This document shows positions 44,510-57,308 of a stretch of 64,000 bases of DNA, in pieces. Position 1 is the stretch's first letter. Each line of letters opens with the position of its first letter. The stretch is from Sciurus carolinensis (Eukaryota > Chordata > Mammalia > Rodentia > Sciuridae): assembly GCF_902686445.1 (NCBI RefSeq), contig NC_062218.1:19211515-19275514 (forward strand). Direction: 5' to 3'. The position numbers and the translations under genes were made by a program. The notes below the pieces were generated by a model that did no database searches, was not told the origin of the DNA, and saw only the letters and a list, made by a program, of their open reading frames with translations.

Positions 44510-46537
44510 TGACTGACCCTGTTCTGAATGCCAACTCCTGAAGGAGCTTCAAGAGCAGACCACCTTCTCTAGGCAGTATTTAAAACAGATTCCACTCCTA
44601 AAACAACACAAGGAGACCGTACACCTGCTACCACTGGGAAGAGCTTCTCTGAGATTACATGTGTTTAACAGTAGGCAAACATAATTTGTCACGTGTATGG
44701 CTTTTCCTCATGAAACCTGTACAACATACTGATTATTTCAGCTAGTAGCAGTGGGAGTACTTGTAAAACAATCTGTGTTTTTTTTCCCAAAGTTTGATAA
44801 TGATAGTAATTGAAGTGGATAATAAACAATCTTGGATGTCTTATAGACCACTCCAACAATCATCAGTGCTAACAGATTATGGGCAGGTAATGGGAAGGAA
44901 AGTAATGGCGCTGGGGACGTTTTTCCTTGCTAAGAGGTAAACAAAAACTGTTTTATCTTAGGTGTGTAGGAAGATGTTTGCAAATTTAAAAGAGTCAATA
45001 TGGACATAACGAGGTCAAGTTTGCCAAGAGAAATCCATGCACTAGAAGTTGAATCCAAAAGTCATAACATAAAACAAGAAGAACCTTTCTTCACTTATTT
45101 TCACTCAGACACACATTTAGGGTTAGCTTGTTAATTTGAGAGGTAGTAGAGCTTTTGAATAAGCGCCAAAACTTCATAACCTTAGGTATCAGATATTGCT
45201 AAAATTTTAGTACTAAAGAAGATACTGAAAAAGTTTCTTCTCAAAACGATCACATCTTAAATTTGGATGTTAGGGAAAGACAAATATTTTCCCGTGAATT
45301 ATCTTTAGAAAATATTCTTCAGGAAAATGGTAAAAAACATGAAAGAATGGAAATAAATAGATTTTTGTATCAAGGAGTCTGATCTTAAGAAAAATGGACA
45401 TTAATTGCATAAAAATGAGTAAAGTTGTTGGCTCTTCCTTAGGCTAATGACAGCATCGTCCATAGATACACTCATACCCATAGAGTAAAAGAGGAATGAC
45501 TTCCTCTTACGGTTTACCCTCTATCTTTGAAGCATTGCTATTTCCCCTGAAAATTCCAAGTGAGTTTCCTAACTAGAATCAGGCACAGCCCATCTGAAAT
45601 GAATTTCCTTTTCAGGAAATAGGATTACTCAATAAATTCATTTTAGAGTTATGTATTGATAAGCATCCACTGAGGCACAGAGCACTGTGAAGGAGCAAAA
45701 AACACTTAAAAACACTGGAATTCTATGAAAAGGAGAGGCAGGAAGGAATCAATGTTAAATAAGACCCCTCACAAATCTGTCACTCTAAGACTCAATGTTA
45801 AAATATATTAAAATTCAAATCAGGATTACAATATTCACTGCTTCTTAGGAAAAGGGAGAGATGTCACATTCTATATATTATAGTCCTTTTAGTTGTAGGG
45901 ACTTGTAATTTAATACTGTTGATGAAATTAAACTGTAAAAGAAACATAATATTTCAGGTGGAATGTTGACTTGCCAAAGTAGTTATAATCACAAGATAAA
46001 CCAAAAATACTACATGAGGTAGTGAAGCAATTCAAGTCTACAGAATGAAGACCTAGGAGGTAACAAATGCTCTAAGTAATTCAGCAAAAAAACACACTTT
46101 TTTTCTTTTATCATTTCCCTTCTACCTTAACTAGAATTTTAGAGTTCATCTAAACTAATGCAATTCCATTTCCTTCTACAATATTTGCAATAGCAGTAGC
46201 AGAATCTTTCCCAATACCGTTTCTTGCAGTCCTTACATTTTCTTCCTTAGTATAAGTTTCTGTAGCTTTTATTCTAAAGGTTGACAAAATGTTATTATAT
46301 ATACAGTTTATTAAAATATTGATGACATATAAAAATTGGTTTTCCACAAAAGCCATACTATATTACTCTGGTAATTATTAAAAAGAAAATATGTGCCCTT
46401 GAAGTATATTTTATGTAATTCTTATATTTTCTCTACTATATTATAGATTATGTTGCTCAACAAAGAAATGAGTGGCACAATAAAGATTTGTTGGACCTAC
46501 TCTGTATTAGACTAAATACAAAATCTATCAAAACAAA
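44510..46537. other. Unassigned sequence, no gene
   Basis: 44550-44960 looks unique and slightly less AT-biased. 45655-45760 has a weak resemblance to MIR/L2-type ends ('gataagcatccactgaggcacagagcactgtg') that I do not call. No gene is recognised. Confidence 0.45.
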
Positions 46538-46700
46538 TGGCTCCTGTGGTTCAGGAACCTGAGGCAGGAGGATCTCAAGTTCAAAGTCAGCCTCAGCAAC
46601 TTAGCAAAACCCTGATTCAAAATAAAACATAAAAAGGGTGATGGGGGTGTGACTTGGTGATTAAGTGCCCCTGGGTTAAATCTCTAATACAAAAAAATTG
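46538..46700 (+). mobile_element. B1-ID composite SINE, 5'-truncated, plus strand
   Basis: It begins inside the B1 half with 'ggttcaggaacctgaggcaggaggatctcaagttcaaagtcagcctcagcaacttagc', then a 'cctgattcaaaataaaa' linker and the ID-like half ('gtgacttggtgattaagtgcccctgggttaaatctct'). A short A run at 46690-46697 closes it. Confidence 0.82.
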
Positions 46701-47539
46701 GGGGAGGCTCCAGATTACTGGTCATTGTGGCTAAGAGAAGGTTAATTCAAATATTTTGGTAATATCTATAAATGTACACTATAAACTGAATTAATTATAA
46801 TCAAATACCTACAGTTTCAATTGTGGTAAAAATTAAAAAAATTTAAAATAAATTGCATAATTAATTTCTTGAAGTTGTATCTGGAATATCTATATTCTTT
46901 TTGTGGTCATTAAAATTTTTCATAACATTTAAGTCATGTATTAAATGGTTGAGTAGTATTTAGTACTGTCATTTACAGGGACAGGAATGTAATAATATGT
47001 TCACCAACATTTTCTTGACTACCTGTTAATAGCATTGTTTTTATAATAAGCAATAAAATTAGTAACACTGATATGCACTGTATATTTTATTTGTATCTAT
47101 TTTAACCTAACCCAGGGTCTTATTCCTAATCAGAAAATGAAAAATTTCTTGTATTTGCAATAAATTGTAGTTAACCAGTAAGAAAATTTTAAAAAGCGTA
47201 TAGTGGGTGCTATAAAAAAAAATATGAAGTTATTTAAAACTTACAAAGATATATTAATGGCACTGGATGTTTAAATCAATTTATTGACATATTTATAAAT
47301 AGATTGATACAGATATGTTTGCATTTTAGTTTATTTTAAAATGCCACTTTCATTCGAGATCATTATATTAAATCACCACTCTCTGCAGGCATTTTAGCAT
47401 GAACTGCAACTAATAAAACTCAGAAACTTAACTTTCAGATCATTAAATTTAACACGGCCATGCCAAAATAATAGAAAATTATGTCCATATTGTAATTTTT
47501 TATCCCTTAATCCATTCTTCCTAAGTGTGTATTATAATA
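46701..47539. other. AT-rich unassigned sequence
   Basis: No gene or repeat recognised. Confidence 0.5.
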
Positions 47540-47880
47540 TTAGGACTAGAACCATCGTGGACCTCGTCCTGATTCCTTCCCCAGTTTTCCTAGTGGAAGA
47601 CTGGATGTACTGGGGTGCTTTGGACAGGGTAAGGCAGGGGTCTCTTCCTTGCTCCTGCTCCAGCAATGCAGTACACCCCAAACAGTGACAGGCAGTTCTA
47701 GTGTGCATCTTTTCTTGGCTTTATCAGTGGCAGCCTTCTTGAGTTCCCTGAGAGATTCCAGCTGCCTCCAGGCCACCCTCCATCCATCCACAGATGTTAA
47801 GCAGTAATTCTGAAGGGTGGTTCAGCTGAGATGCTGGCTTTGTTAAGTCCTCTTCATTTCTCTCAGTCTTGTTCTATGTT
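47540..47880. other. Isolated GC-richer patch, origin unknown
   Basis: About 340 bp with clearly higher GC than its neighbours and a minus-strand frame of 81 codons (47546-47791). The frame is rich in K, R, E and L in its first half (a run like LESLRELKKAATDKAKKR). I do not recognise it as a known protein or repeat. It could be an old processed pseudogene fragment, an unfamiliar LTR or conserved noncoding sequence. No A-tail or TSD is visible. Confidence 0.35.
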
Positions 47881-47887
47881 GTAGATG

Positions 47888-47945
47888 ATATATATACATA
47901 TATATATATATTTTTTTTTTTTTTGCTTCAGGTTTAAGCTCTGAT

Positions 47946-47991
<46 letters not shown>
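47888..47991. repeat. Two microsatellites: (TA)n with T run, then (CT)n
   Basis: 47888-47910 is a TA/TACA tract that passes into about 14 T. After a 25-bp spacer, 47950-47991 is about 21 uninterrupted CT units. Confidence 0.93.
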
Positions 47992-47994
<3 letters not shown>

Positions 47995-48879
47995 TAAATG
48001 TCCAGTACTTGTAATATTAGATATTAAATCACTGCTATAAGTAGAGCTACTTGTCTTTGTGTTATTTCTTGACTGGGCTTTGAATAAAGCATTACAAATG
48101 ACTCACTCTCTGAGATGTGAATCTGTAAAACTTTCCAAAACCCATGAACAAGGCATTATCCTTTCATTTACTCATAACAGAATTTTGAATTAAATAGCTT
48201 CATTTGGAAAAAGATCTTAGTGCAAGAAGTTACTGGACAAGTCACTAGAATGTTGTGTAAATAGTGTTGATTAAAAAAAATGTATCATAAAAATTCTAGG
48301 TGCAGTTAAAGTAGAAATCAGATGTAAGGAAAAAGTAGGAATATGAGGGAAAGGGATTAAGGAGAGAGAAAAATAACACATACAAAGCAGGAGATAAAGA
48401 AGAAAAATAGTATGTGAAATGTTGATTATTGGATTATTTTAAGAAATCCAATGTGATTTGATAGTGGAAATAAAAGATAAAATCACTCACAAATGGCAAT
48501 TCAGATGTTTTTCAAACTTTTAATTTAACATTTTAATATCAGAGGCAAATGGTAAGGAGCATGGATTTAAGGGTCAAAATTGCAATTACAAAACAGAAAT
48601 TTGTTAACATTTTCTCCAGAATTGAATCCTATCAATATATGATCTCTGAAAAATGATTCAATATCTTAAAGTTTTTGTGTACATGTACAATGGAGATAGT
48701 TGTTTTCCGCTTCAATTATTTAAGTTCATACAAAATAAACACAGGTTCATGAAGAGCTTGTCATATAGTAACAACAACAAACATGTTTCAAAAATAGCTT
48801 CTTGTTTTCGGTTAATTCTTTAAAGTGAAGAGGTTGAATGAGTAGGATTATGAGTCAGATGCTACGCACTCAGACATCA
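47992..48879. other. AT-rich unassigned sequence
   Basis: No gene or repeat recognised. Confidence 0.5.
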
Positions 48880-49460
48880 GCAAGTGTTATTGAATTCTTG
48901 TCCTGTACACTTCAAGGACTGGGGAAAGAAGCACAGCTCAAAAAAAGACTGAATATATATATGTATGTACATATACATATATTCCAGTACAATGGACCAT
49001 ATCTTTTTAGAGAGGGTAAACATAAATGTTTAAGGTATTGCATCGTTCTAACCATAGAGAAACCAGGCAGGGCAGGATATTGGAGAGAAAGAGCAGAGAG
49101 AGGCTATACATTAATCTATTTAGCAAGGTCAGAGAATGCTTTCTGTAATTTATTATTTGAACAAAAAGCCATCAGAAATGATGTACACAGGTATCAAGAA
49201 AAATCTTTCCAGATGGAGGGAACAGCAAACGGAAGTCCCTGAGGCAGGACTTGCTACCATGTTAACAATGGCAGGGAGACGATTGTAGCTAGAACTTGTG
49301 TCGCCGGGGGTGTTCCAGGAGAAGGGTCATGGGAGGAAGAACTACGTGAGACGTTACTGATTATAGTTTAGATTTAGGGTTTTATTCCTGGAGAAATTAA
49401 AAGTCATTACAGTGTTTAAGAAGAGGAAGGCTCTGCTCTGCTTTAAAATACAGAAAATTT
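48880..49460 (-). mobile_element. LINE2 3' region, antisense
   Basis: The best part is 'tttccagatggagggaacagcaaacggaagtccctgaggcaggacttgct' (from 'ttccaggcagagggaacagcaagtgcaaaggccctgaggcagga'), followed by 'tttagatttagggttttattcctgg' and 'ttaagaagaggaaggctctgctctg'. This is the order of antisense L2. A small TATG-type tract lies at 48953-48982. The 134-codon plus-strand frame at 48838-49242 is antisense to the LINE and is not a gene. Confidence 0.65.
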
Positions 49461-49924
49461 GGCAAATTTATACTCATCAGCAAAATTATAACCATTGTGG
49501 AGAATTTCAACTCATCTCTTTCAATTCATTAGGAGGTTAAAACCACAAAGTTAATAAAGATAATGACTTAAACAAGAGCATAAATATGATCCTTGTGAAA
49601 TTATGAAGATATTGGGTCCAGGATGAAAGCTGGGTGATATCTAGAGAGTGGTTTCCAAACAAAAGAGACAAGTGGCTTTGAGTGGATTACAGATGCATTT
49701 TTCAGGAACTATATGGAATTTATTGAAGGATTTGATGAATAAGAACAAGAAGAACATCACCACTGTGAACTGAAATTAGAAATAATACAACCTTTAAAGC
49801 TAGAGTGCTTCTATTGATTAAGTAAGTTATAGATGATAATCGCAGAAATGAACTACAACCAAAGACATAAAGATCTTATACAGCAAAATTTTTCCTAAAT
49901 ATATGTCATTACCATGAGGTCAAA
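49461..49924. other. AT-rich unassigned sequence
   Basis: No gene or repeat recognised. Confidence 0.5.
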
Positions 49925-50225
49925 CTTGATTTTTTTCCCTTTTTATTGTTTTTTCCTAAGTTATAAATAACATTGGGATTCAGGTTATATATAACATAAT
50001 TTTGACATAATTATAAAGACATGGAATATAATTTGCTCTAATTCAGTTCCCAGTAGCTTCCCTTTTCCTCTTCTCCTCCTTCTCCCTCTCCCCTTTGCTC
50101 TACTCTACTGATCTTTCAGGTATTTACTTTTAGCTTATTTTATTGTTAGCATCTTGTGGCTGTACATGATGGTGAACTTCACTATAGTAAACTCCTATAT
50201 GTACGTAGAAACCCTATATTTTTAA
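49925..50225 (-). mobile_element. L1 3' UTR-like fragment, minus strand
   Basis: TGGCTGTACATGATGGTGAACTTCAC, then 'ctatagtaaactcctatatgtacgtag', parallels the L1 3' UTR block at 1370-1430 (TTGTACATGATG, tattcatatatctacagagg). The upstream pyrimidine-rich stretch (50040-50110) and 'ttttgacataattataaagacatggaat' fit an L1 3' UTR of another subfamily. No ORF2 part follows. The left boundary is approximate. Confidence 0.45.
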
Positions 50226-50880
50226 AAATGTGTCTGGGAGTGGAGGAAGTGTTCCCCAAGGGAAGCCCTTGAGATCTGGATGGAGTCTCTGCAGCAGGTC
50301 CACATTAGTGAGGGAACTGCCGTTCACAGAGAAATTGCCCAAATTTATTATCCTACTGTTAAGTTCATCAAAATCAATGAATAAAAATAGCAGAAAGATT
50401 TATGACCTGAACAGTTGAAACGAATTTTGCTGTGATGAAGGGGTATTTGATCAGTGTTTTAGTCATGCAACAAGAAGACCCAAAACAGCAGAGATTTATC
50501 AGCTGAATCTAAAGGTTGATCTTGAGGCTGGCAGTTCACACCAAAATTTACACTAGACATCTAGATAATGAGTACTCACATCCACCCAAATGATACAACA
50601 AATATTTCTTCCTTTTAAGTAAAAATTACATTTTGAGGTCTGCTTGATGTGATGTGATTCTACAACACAGTTAATTAATGAAAATAAAAATGGCTGTTAA
50701 TAATGTATCCTATGGTAGGAGAAGATACAATTATCATTGAGATGTAATACCAGACTTAGTATTTTTGTAGTCTAAAATACTTTATTCAATGCTTCACTTA
50801 AACACAACTTCAAGCTCTAAGTAAGGTGACCTTAATAGCCGATAAGTCTAAAAAGAAACAAGAGAAATAATTAATATTTG
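50226..50880. other. Unassigned sequence
   Basis: No gene or repeat recognised. Confidence 0.5.
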
Positions 50881-51132
50881 ACATTTTTTTTTTTTGTACC
50901 AGGGATTAAACCCAGGGGCGCTTAACCAGTAAGCCACACTCCAGCCCTTTTAAAGATTTGGGGGTGTTTTGTTGTTGTTGTTATTTTGTTTGTTTGTTTG
51001 TTGAGATGGTCTTGCTAAGTTGCTTAGGGCCTCACTAAATATGAGGCTGGCTTTGAACTTGCAATCCTCCTTCCTCAACCTCCCAAGCCACTGGGATTAT
51101 AGTTGTGTGACACCATGCCTGGCTCAACATTT
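50881..51132 (-). mobile_element. B1-ID composite SINE, minus strand
   Basis: Read on the minus strand it starts GAGCCAGGCATGGTGTCACA and 'ctataatcccagtggcttggg', then 'gaggaaggaggattgcaagttcaaagccagcctcat' and 'taaatatttagtgaggccc'-like parts. An internal linker expanded into (AAAC)n and (AAC)n (plus strand 50970-51002) follows. The ID-like half ('gtgtggcttactggttaagcgcccctgggtttaatccctggtac') and an A-tail close it. Short matching flanks ACATTTT (50881 and 51127) are a possible TSD. Confidence 0.9.
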
Positions 51133-52727
51133 TGTTTTTATTCTAAATGACTTCTTAATTTAGGTCAAACATATAATTCCTTAGTAAGTCATTATTAAAT
51201 GTGCGGTATGGAAAATTTTTATAATACAATCTCTCAATGAAGACTTAAGAAGATAATTTTTCAAATAAACATTAGAAATTAAATTTACTTTTACCTGCTT
51301 TTTGGAAATATTTTTACTTATAAGCTTTTGTTGTGATCAATTTTTCCATAGATATTTTGATGATTTTCAGGAGAATGGGATGAATAGTTATTTAATGAAA
51401 TTGGTATTATTATGAGGAAATAAATAATATTTCACATTCAAAAACTTTCAAGATAATGATTAAGATCTATGAATTAATCACATCAGTTTTCTCAATTACA
51501 TAAATAAAATTTCTGAACCAAATTACATTTTAAAATATGTGTATAATTATCCATAAGTATGTACCTAAGACTCATAAATTTCAATTCTAAAAAGACCTTC
51601 CCTGTTATTTCATAACAACCCTAGGGATCAGAAATAGTTCCAGAGAATTTACTTGTCTTACTAAGGGTCATAAAGTGGTTACAAAGTTCAGACTAACATT
51701 AAAATTTATAAAATCTACTAGGGTTACCAAACATCCATTAAACTTATGGTGAATCCCCCTTATTCTCTCATGGACTCCTTAATTTAAATAACTCCAATGT
51801 CCACTGCTTGAGTAAAGCTTCATAACATTTAACATGAGCTCACAGGTATAGGGACCCTACTCATGGGTGCATGGAGAAAAGAATTTGACAACTTTGAACT
51901 CTATTTCTTCTCCATATTCATAAGTACTTTGACATAAAAAATTAACTCTTAGTGTCTAGTGCATTCTTTTATTATAGAAAAAATTGTCATTTGGGATGAA
52001 AAATATGTGTAAAACATAACTGGTTTTAAACAAATGTTCGGATTAAGGGGGAGATAAGTGCTCAAACTTAAATTAACAAATCCTCCATGGTCCATTAAAA
52101 ATTCAGTATCTTTATGTGAAGCCTCACAAGCTTGAATTTGGTAATCTATCTTCTGTAAGGCAGATCATTTTAATGTCAAGAATATCTGGTTTTCACATCT
52201 TGGATTATTTTTAATCATTAATATTTCAAACACTAAATACCAAGAGTTTCCCAGGAGCATTTTCAGAATTCCCAAACAATTTCAGAGGATATTTCAAATC
52301 AGAGAGAAAAGAATGCATTTGCAACCTCTGTAGTCCTTTCTTGTCTTATACAAAGGGCATTTGTGCATAAATACATGCTGAAAAGTCTATTTTTACTTGA
52401 CTGATTGGACATGATCACTCTGGATACCACATTTTTGACTGACCCAATGAATGAAGTATAACATGAAAATAAAAAAGAGAAGTGTAAAACTTAAGATAAG
52501 AATATTTATTTGGAGAATTATACTTTTATTTACTGAGAAATCTAATAGTATTTTCAAGGTTCTTGAATATTCTCCAAATTATATAGCTATATATTAACTG
52601 TTTTTTTATTATACCACCCACATCTGAATTGATGTACTTTTGTTTATTAGAAAACTATCTAAGCTATGATAAACACCTGAATTTTCTTTAATCATTTGCA
52701 TTTAAAATAAAAATAAGGATGATGTCA
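51133..52727. other. AT-rich unassigned sequence
   Basis: No gene or repeat recognised. Confidence 0.5.
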
Positions 52728-52859
52728 TTAAAAATGTCCTGTTGTGGGCTATGTGTGGCTCAGTGGCAGAGCTCTTCCCCCGCGTGCAAAAGGCTCTCTC
52801 TTTGGTCCCTGGCATTGCCTAAAGAAATAAATAAGTTATATTTAAAAAGTCATGTTGTG
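52728..52859 (+). mobile_element. ID SINE with long target-site duplication
   Basis: The body (about 52747-52841) keeps the A box ATGTGTGGCTCAGTGGCAGAGC, a CpG-rich 'cccccgcgtgc' block and a decayed B box (TTTGGTCCCTGGCA), and ends in an A-rich tail. TTAAAAATGTCCTGTTGTG (52728-52746) and TTAAAAAGTCATGTTGTG (52842-52859) match apart from one substitution and one indel, giving a TSD of about 18 bp. The 78-codon frame that spans it is not a gene. Confidence 0.88.
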
Positions 52860-54109
52860 CCCAAATCTAATCTCACATTGTATAGGATTTCACTCAGCAA
52901 TCTATTGTTCCTATCCAAAATTTGCCATTTTGTAAGTATGAAATTTAAAACTTGAAATTTATCTGTAATAATGAGTATATAAATTGTGCAATTTTTCTGT
53001 GAGTACCCAAAGAATATGCTATCACACAAATAGGCTTACACGACCAATATCTTTTTTTACTGAGGAAAGTGACAAAAGTATCACTGAACCATAGTGTCAA
53101 TTAATTTTAAATTCATAGAACAGCTGTGACTGTTAGAGTCATAGAGCTTTTCCCAGGACCCCTGTGAATTATCTGTCATGGTTAAAGGAAGCATAACAAT
53201 TGCCACAGGTGTACCCAGAGGGTATGAACTCATAGGGAAGAGAAGAAAGAAAGTGGCATGGTCATGAAAGAATGTGATTGGAAAAAGCTACATGGGGGAA
53301 AGGAGATAAGGTGGTAGAAGAGGTGGAATTCAGAGGAGAGAGAATGAGAGCGCAGACAGAAGAGATGAGCTGTGAGGAGATTAAGTTTACAAAGCAAGAT
53401 CTGTATCCATGACTCAAATCTTTGAGAAGAACATTTCTACACATCAAAGAGCCACAAGGAAATGGTTTACTTTTAATGGAATTTGAAGGCAACAGTAAAA
53501 TGTCAGTGTTGTGGCTACTTCCTAGGTGTCTGATGTGATACGATTACTATTCCTGAATGGAATCATCATCCAACTATATTTCTCCAGAGGATAAAAACAA
53601 ACAGAGCAGAGCTAATAATGCTTCAGTTGTTACTGACAGCTTACATTTAAGGTACTGAAATTAATACTAGCTAGTAAGGCTGACTTTTCCTAGAAATGTA
53701 ACAAATAATTTACATCCTTTTGATGACAGTATTTTGGTAGATTGTATGTATTAATTACATGAACTATAATTACAGATCATTCATCAATTTCTGTATTAAT
53801 CCAATATGAGTTATATTTGATGTTAAGGTAAAAGAGAGAATGGAATTCTAGAGCAAACTGGGGGCTATGGGAAGGCACTTAGAAGTAGTGTCATGAATTA
53901 AATCTTAATAGTACTTTCTCCAGAAATGATGAGATGGTTGGGAAGTGTTCAGGAAAGAACTGGGTATAATTTGCAAATGTCTCCAGATCTTTAAAAATAT
54001 GGTATCTATGGGAAAGTGCAGACAGTTTAATATAATACAGTGGAGTGGAAGATTAGGATAAAGATTAAGAAAAGATTTCTTGGTTGTTTGTGTATGTCTA
54101 TATAAGAAA
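52860..54109. other. Unassigned sequence, no gene
   Basis: 53220-53500 is purine-rich on the plus strand and unrecognised. No gene. Confidence 0.5.
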
Positions 54110-54320
54110 TAAAAATCCAAAACCTAGTGACTTAAAACAATGAAAATATTCAGAAATCTGCACTTTGGATAGAGCTAGGCAGGAAAAATTCACTACTACT
54201 CCACTCATCATCAGCCCTCAGAATCCTCTGACGTCCCCAGTACTCACTTGTTGGGCAGTTAGCTGATGCTGGCTGTCACTTGAGAACTCAGTTGGGACTG
54301 TGATTAGCATCTGTTTGGGT
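54110..54320. mobile_element. Ancient mammalian interspersed repeat (family name uncertain)
   Basis: 'ccaaaacctagtgacttaaaacaatg', then a diverged middle, then 'gttgggcagttagctgatgctggctgtcacttgagaactcagttggg' follow a widespread mammalian repeat that I recall as 'aaaacttagtggcttaaaacaac', 'ggctggcaagttggtgctggctgttggctgggagcctcagttcc'. I cannot name the family with certainty. Confidence 0.4.
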
Positions 54321-54639
54321 GGATACTGGGTTTTATTGGTATGTTTTGCCTTTTATAACTCAGTTTTATAATCATCCAGTGCTCTTTCACTACTTATTAT
54401 TCATTAGAAGAGAGTCACTAAATCTAATCTATATTCTTGAAAGGCAAATTAGACTTTGTCTCTGTGTATAAATGACAACAGCATGTTGCTAGAAGAGCCT
54501 TTAGAAAAGGATATTTTGGCATAATCAGGTTTGAGAAAAATACTCATACAATTGCTAAGAATGGTAAATGTCTTTTTGTGGCTTTCGAACAGATAGCAGG
54601 CATTATAAGAATGTGGCATAAAGAACTCTGGAAACTCCA

Positions 54640-55000
54640 GGAGAAATGATAAGATGGAGCTTGTACGTAATGGAAGGGAGACCAGTTAAAAAGTCATTGC
54701 AGAAAGTAGCGATGGCACCTTAGATGACAGCAGTGAACATGGGAACAAAGGTCAGAGGATAATGTTCTTCTAGGAAAGTAAAAGTGACCTGCAAAGGTAA
54801 ATGCTAGAGACAGGCAGAGAAAAATGGAATAAAACATTCTCATGGAATTTGGAAACAATCTTAGCATATGTGTCAAATACTGAAGGAAGAAGGCAGATTT
54901 CAACAGTTTCCAAAACCAGAAAAACTTAAGAACGGAAACACAGAGAATATTAACTGAAGACATGGGACTAGACTGGATAACGGCCAGGGGAAGCAGTTGT
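54640..55000 (-). mobile_element. LINE2 fragment, antisense
   Basis: 'ggaagggagaccagttaaaaagtcattgcagaaagtagcgatggcacctta', then 'gacagcagtgaac', matches antisense L2 ORF2 (gcagggagaccagttaggaggctattgcagtaatccaggcgagagatgatggtggctt). The rest is less clear, and the element may extend to about 55250. Confidence 0.6.
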
Positions 55001-55324
55001 AAAGCTAATACATTTTTGTATTCACTTTTGTTTAAGTTCTTTGTTTTAAGATAGATGAGGATGAGATTTCATTGAATGAGTCCAAATTCACTTGGGAGGA
55101 GCTAGATTGTGGAGAATGCAGAGGAAGGGTTCATTATTGGACTGTCTACTGAGACTGATAGAAAGTTGGAAAGATAAGATACAGGTGAGTGGGACAAGAT
55201 TTGTTGAGGAAGGGAATCTGCTCAATAATATCATGCAAATTACTAAATTTGGAGAAAACCTTAGTGAACACTGGAATTGCTGCACATGTTGAGAAATAAG
55301 ATACATGTGCAGGAAATTTTTATT

Positions 55325-55450
55325 TTCTCTTCCTTGACTCTGTTACTATGAACTACATGAAAATAAGATCATTCCTTAACCTCTCTCTGGCTTGGTTCTG
55401 TAAGGCAGGGGTAAGAAAAATAGGGATGGTATATTTTAAATGACCTAATT
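55325..55450 (+). mobile_element. MIR fragment, sense
   Basis: 'tcattccttaacctctctctggcttggttctgtaa', then 'ggggtaagaaaaatagggatggtatattttaaatgacc', follows MIR (gttacttaacctctctgtgcctcagtttcctcatctgtaaaatggggataat). Confidence 0.5.
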
Positions 55451-56233
55451 AATTAAAAAAAAAAAAACCTCTTAAATGGACACCTCACATGTAGATCTTC
55501 TCCATAATCATTAGTCAATATATAAAATCAAAGAAAATAACTCTACAAGAACAAAGGTGCTCTGAGCGTAGAAATAAAAGCAAAACAAAACAGTACTGAC
55601 CACAGGCCCACATCTGCATTAGAAATATCTTAGTAGTGCTGTGTTGAATCTACCCTTTGGGGAAATATTACTTACCAGAAAATTTTTAAAGAAGTTGAAC
55701 ATTACCCAAATAGTAGAAAGAAATGTAGACCCACTTTCTTGTGATTAAAATACTTTTAAACATATTCCTAAACACAGTGTATAATAATGAACATATGGGT
55801 AGTTTTCTAAATTTCCCAAATAAAATCATAGCTTAAAATAACATGTTTTTCTTAACATTATAGACATTATTAAATTTGTCTTTCAAAACAGCATCTCAAT
55901 AAATACAGTTCATGATTACTGTTGCCATCCCTTCTTATTTGAGTGACTTGATGAATACATGATTTTCTTGGTTCTCAATTGACTCATTTTTGAAGATATT
56001 TCATCCATTGAAGGGCAGTTCTTCAGGGATAACAAAGAAATAATGAATACAACAGAAAAAATTATTGGGATACTAATATTGATTATCTGATATTAGATAT
56101 GTTCTAATTTCAAAAATGTTGAAGTGAAAAACAAAACAAGAATGGGGCACATACAATATATAGATAAATTATTTTGTCTATGTATGGTTAATGTGATTTC
56201 TTTAATGTCTCTGGCATCGTTATGGATCCCAGT

Positions 56234-56291
<58 letters not shown>

Positions 56292-56789
56292 GGAGAATTT
56301 TAACACTTACTTTATTGAATAAAAATTTTATCTTCAGATTTGGGGAATTTTTTTTCTGTTTCCCCAAATTATTATGATTATTTCAACATCCCTTTATTAC
56401 TGAATATTATATTCAGCAATCCAAATAGTCAGCTGAAAGCTTAAGGTTTAGCTTTTATGCTACTTTCCCTCTTGCATACTATATTCAAATAATCACAAGT
56501 TTTTAAAACTCACTTCCTAACCTCCCCAAAGGCCAGTATTTTCTTTATCTCTGCCAGAACCATCAGCACCTGCTTTGCAGCAGCTTCCTGTTGCTGAGTT
56601 GGGACACTTGCCTCCTCTCTGGTTTGTTCTCTCTGCTTAGATGGAACCATTTATGTGGTTGTTCTTTTCCTGATCTCAGTCTCATCATATGATCCCCCTG
56701 ATTCAGAGACTCCAGCACAGTGCTTTCATTGAGCTCCCTGACACCTCCCCTTATTCCTCCTCTCAAGAGGTCTTTATGATTGCTTTTCC
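55451..56789. other. Unassigned sequence with a (GA)n tract
   Basis: Contains a run of about 13 A at 55456-55468 and the (GA)n at 56235-56286. 56530-56790 is less AT-biased and may belong to the L2 copy that follows. The 67-codon minus frame there is not supported. Confidence 0.45.
56235..56286. repeat. (GA)n microsatellite
   Basis: About 26 uninterrupted GA units. Confidence 0.96.
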
Positions 56790-57160
56790 CTCTCAGTGGA
56801 ATGTCTTTCCTTGCCCCTCTTTTCCAAAGTAGTTTTTCTTCATCTATGAAGTCTTAGTTTAATTGCATCTTTTTCTGGCAAGTTTTTTTTTTTATCTTTC
56901 TGACCTTGCATATTGTATGCTATAATTGACATGGAGCATTCTTCATTAAGACTCTTATTAAAATAAGTATAATTTTAGTTATTTCTGTCATTAACAATTA
57001 ATATCTGCTTTCCACATAGAACAAAATTTCACTAAGGTTTAGTGTTTGTTTAGTCTTTAACTTTGGTTGTTAGGCATTAAGAACAATTTTAATATCTGGC
57101 ATCATATCCAAAGCATCTAGCACAGTGTTGGCTGTGTACTAATAACATTCTTAATTGTTA
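56790..57160 (+). mobile_element. LINE2 3' end, sense
   Basis: 'agtggaatgtctttccttgcccctcttttcc', 'tcatctatgaagtcttagtttaattgcatc' and a final 'aaagcatctagcacagtgttggctgtgtactaataac' follow L2 (ctggaatgctcttccc, ccttcaagtctcagctcaaatgtcacc, gcacctagcacagtgcctggcacatagtaggtgctcaataaat). The 3' end is the best preserved part. Confidence 0.6.
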
Positions 57161-57308
57161 TCTGATGAATTTAATAAATTATTGTATGATTTAGTATAAT
57201 AAAATACAAACTGTGATATAGTAACATGAGGTTATTTAAATTTGGTATTTATGGAAAAAGTGATAACATTTAATGTCATAATTAGAATAGTATATTATGT
57301 TTGAAGTA

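Noticed and set aside
48838..49242. 134-codon plus-strand frame
   Set aside because: It lies mainly antisense to an L2 fragment, includes a TATG simple repeat and resembles no protein known to me.
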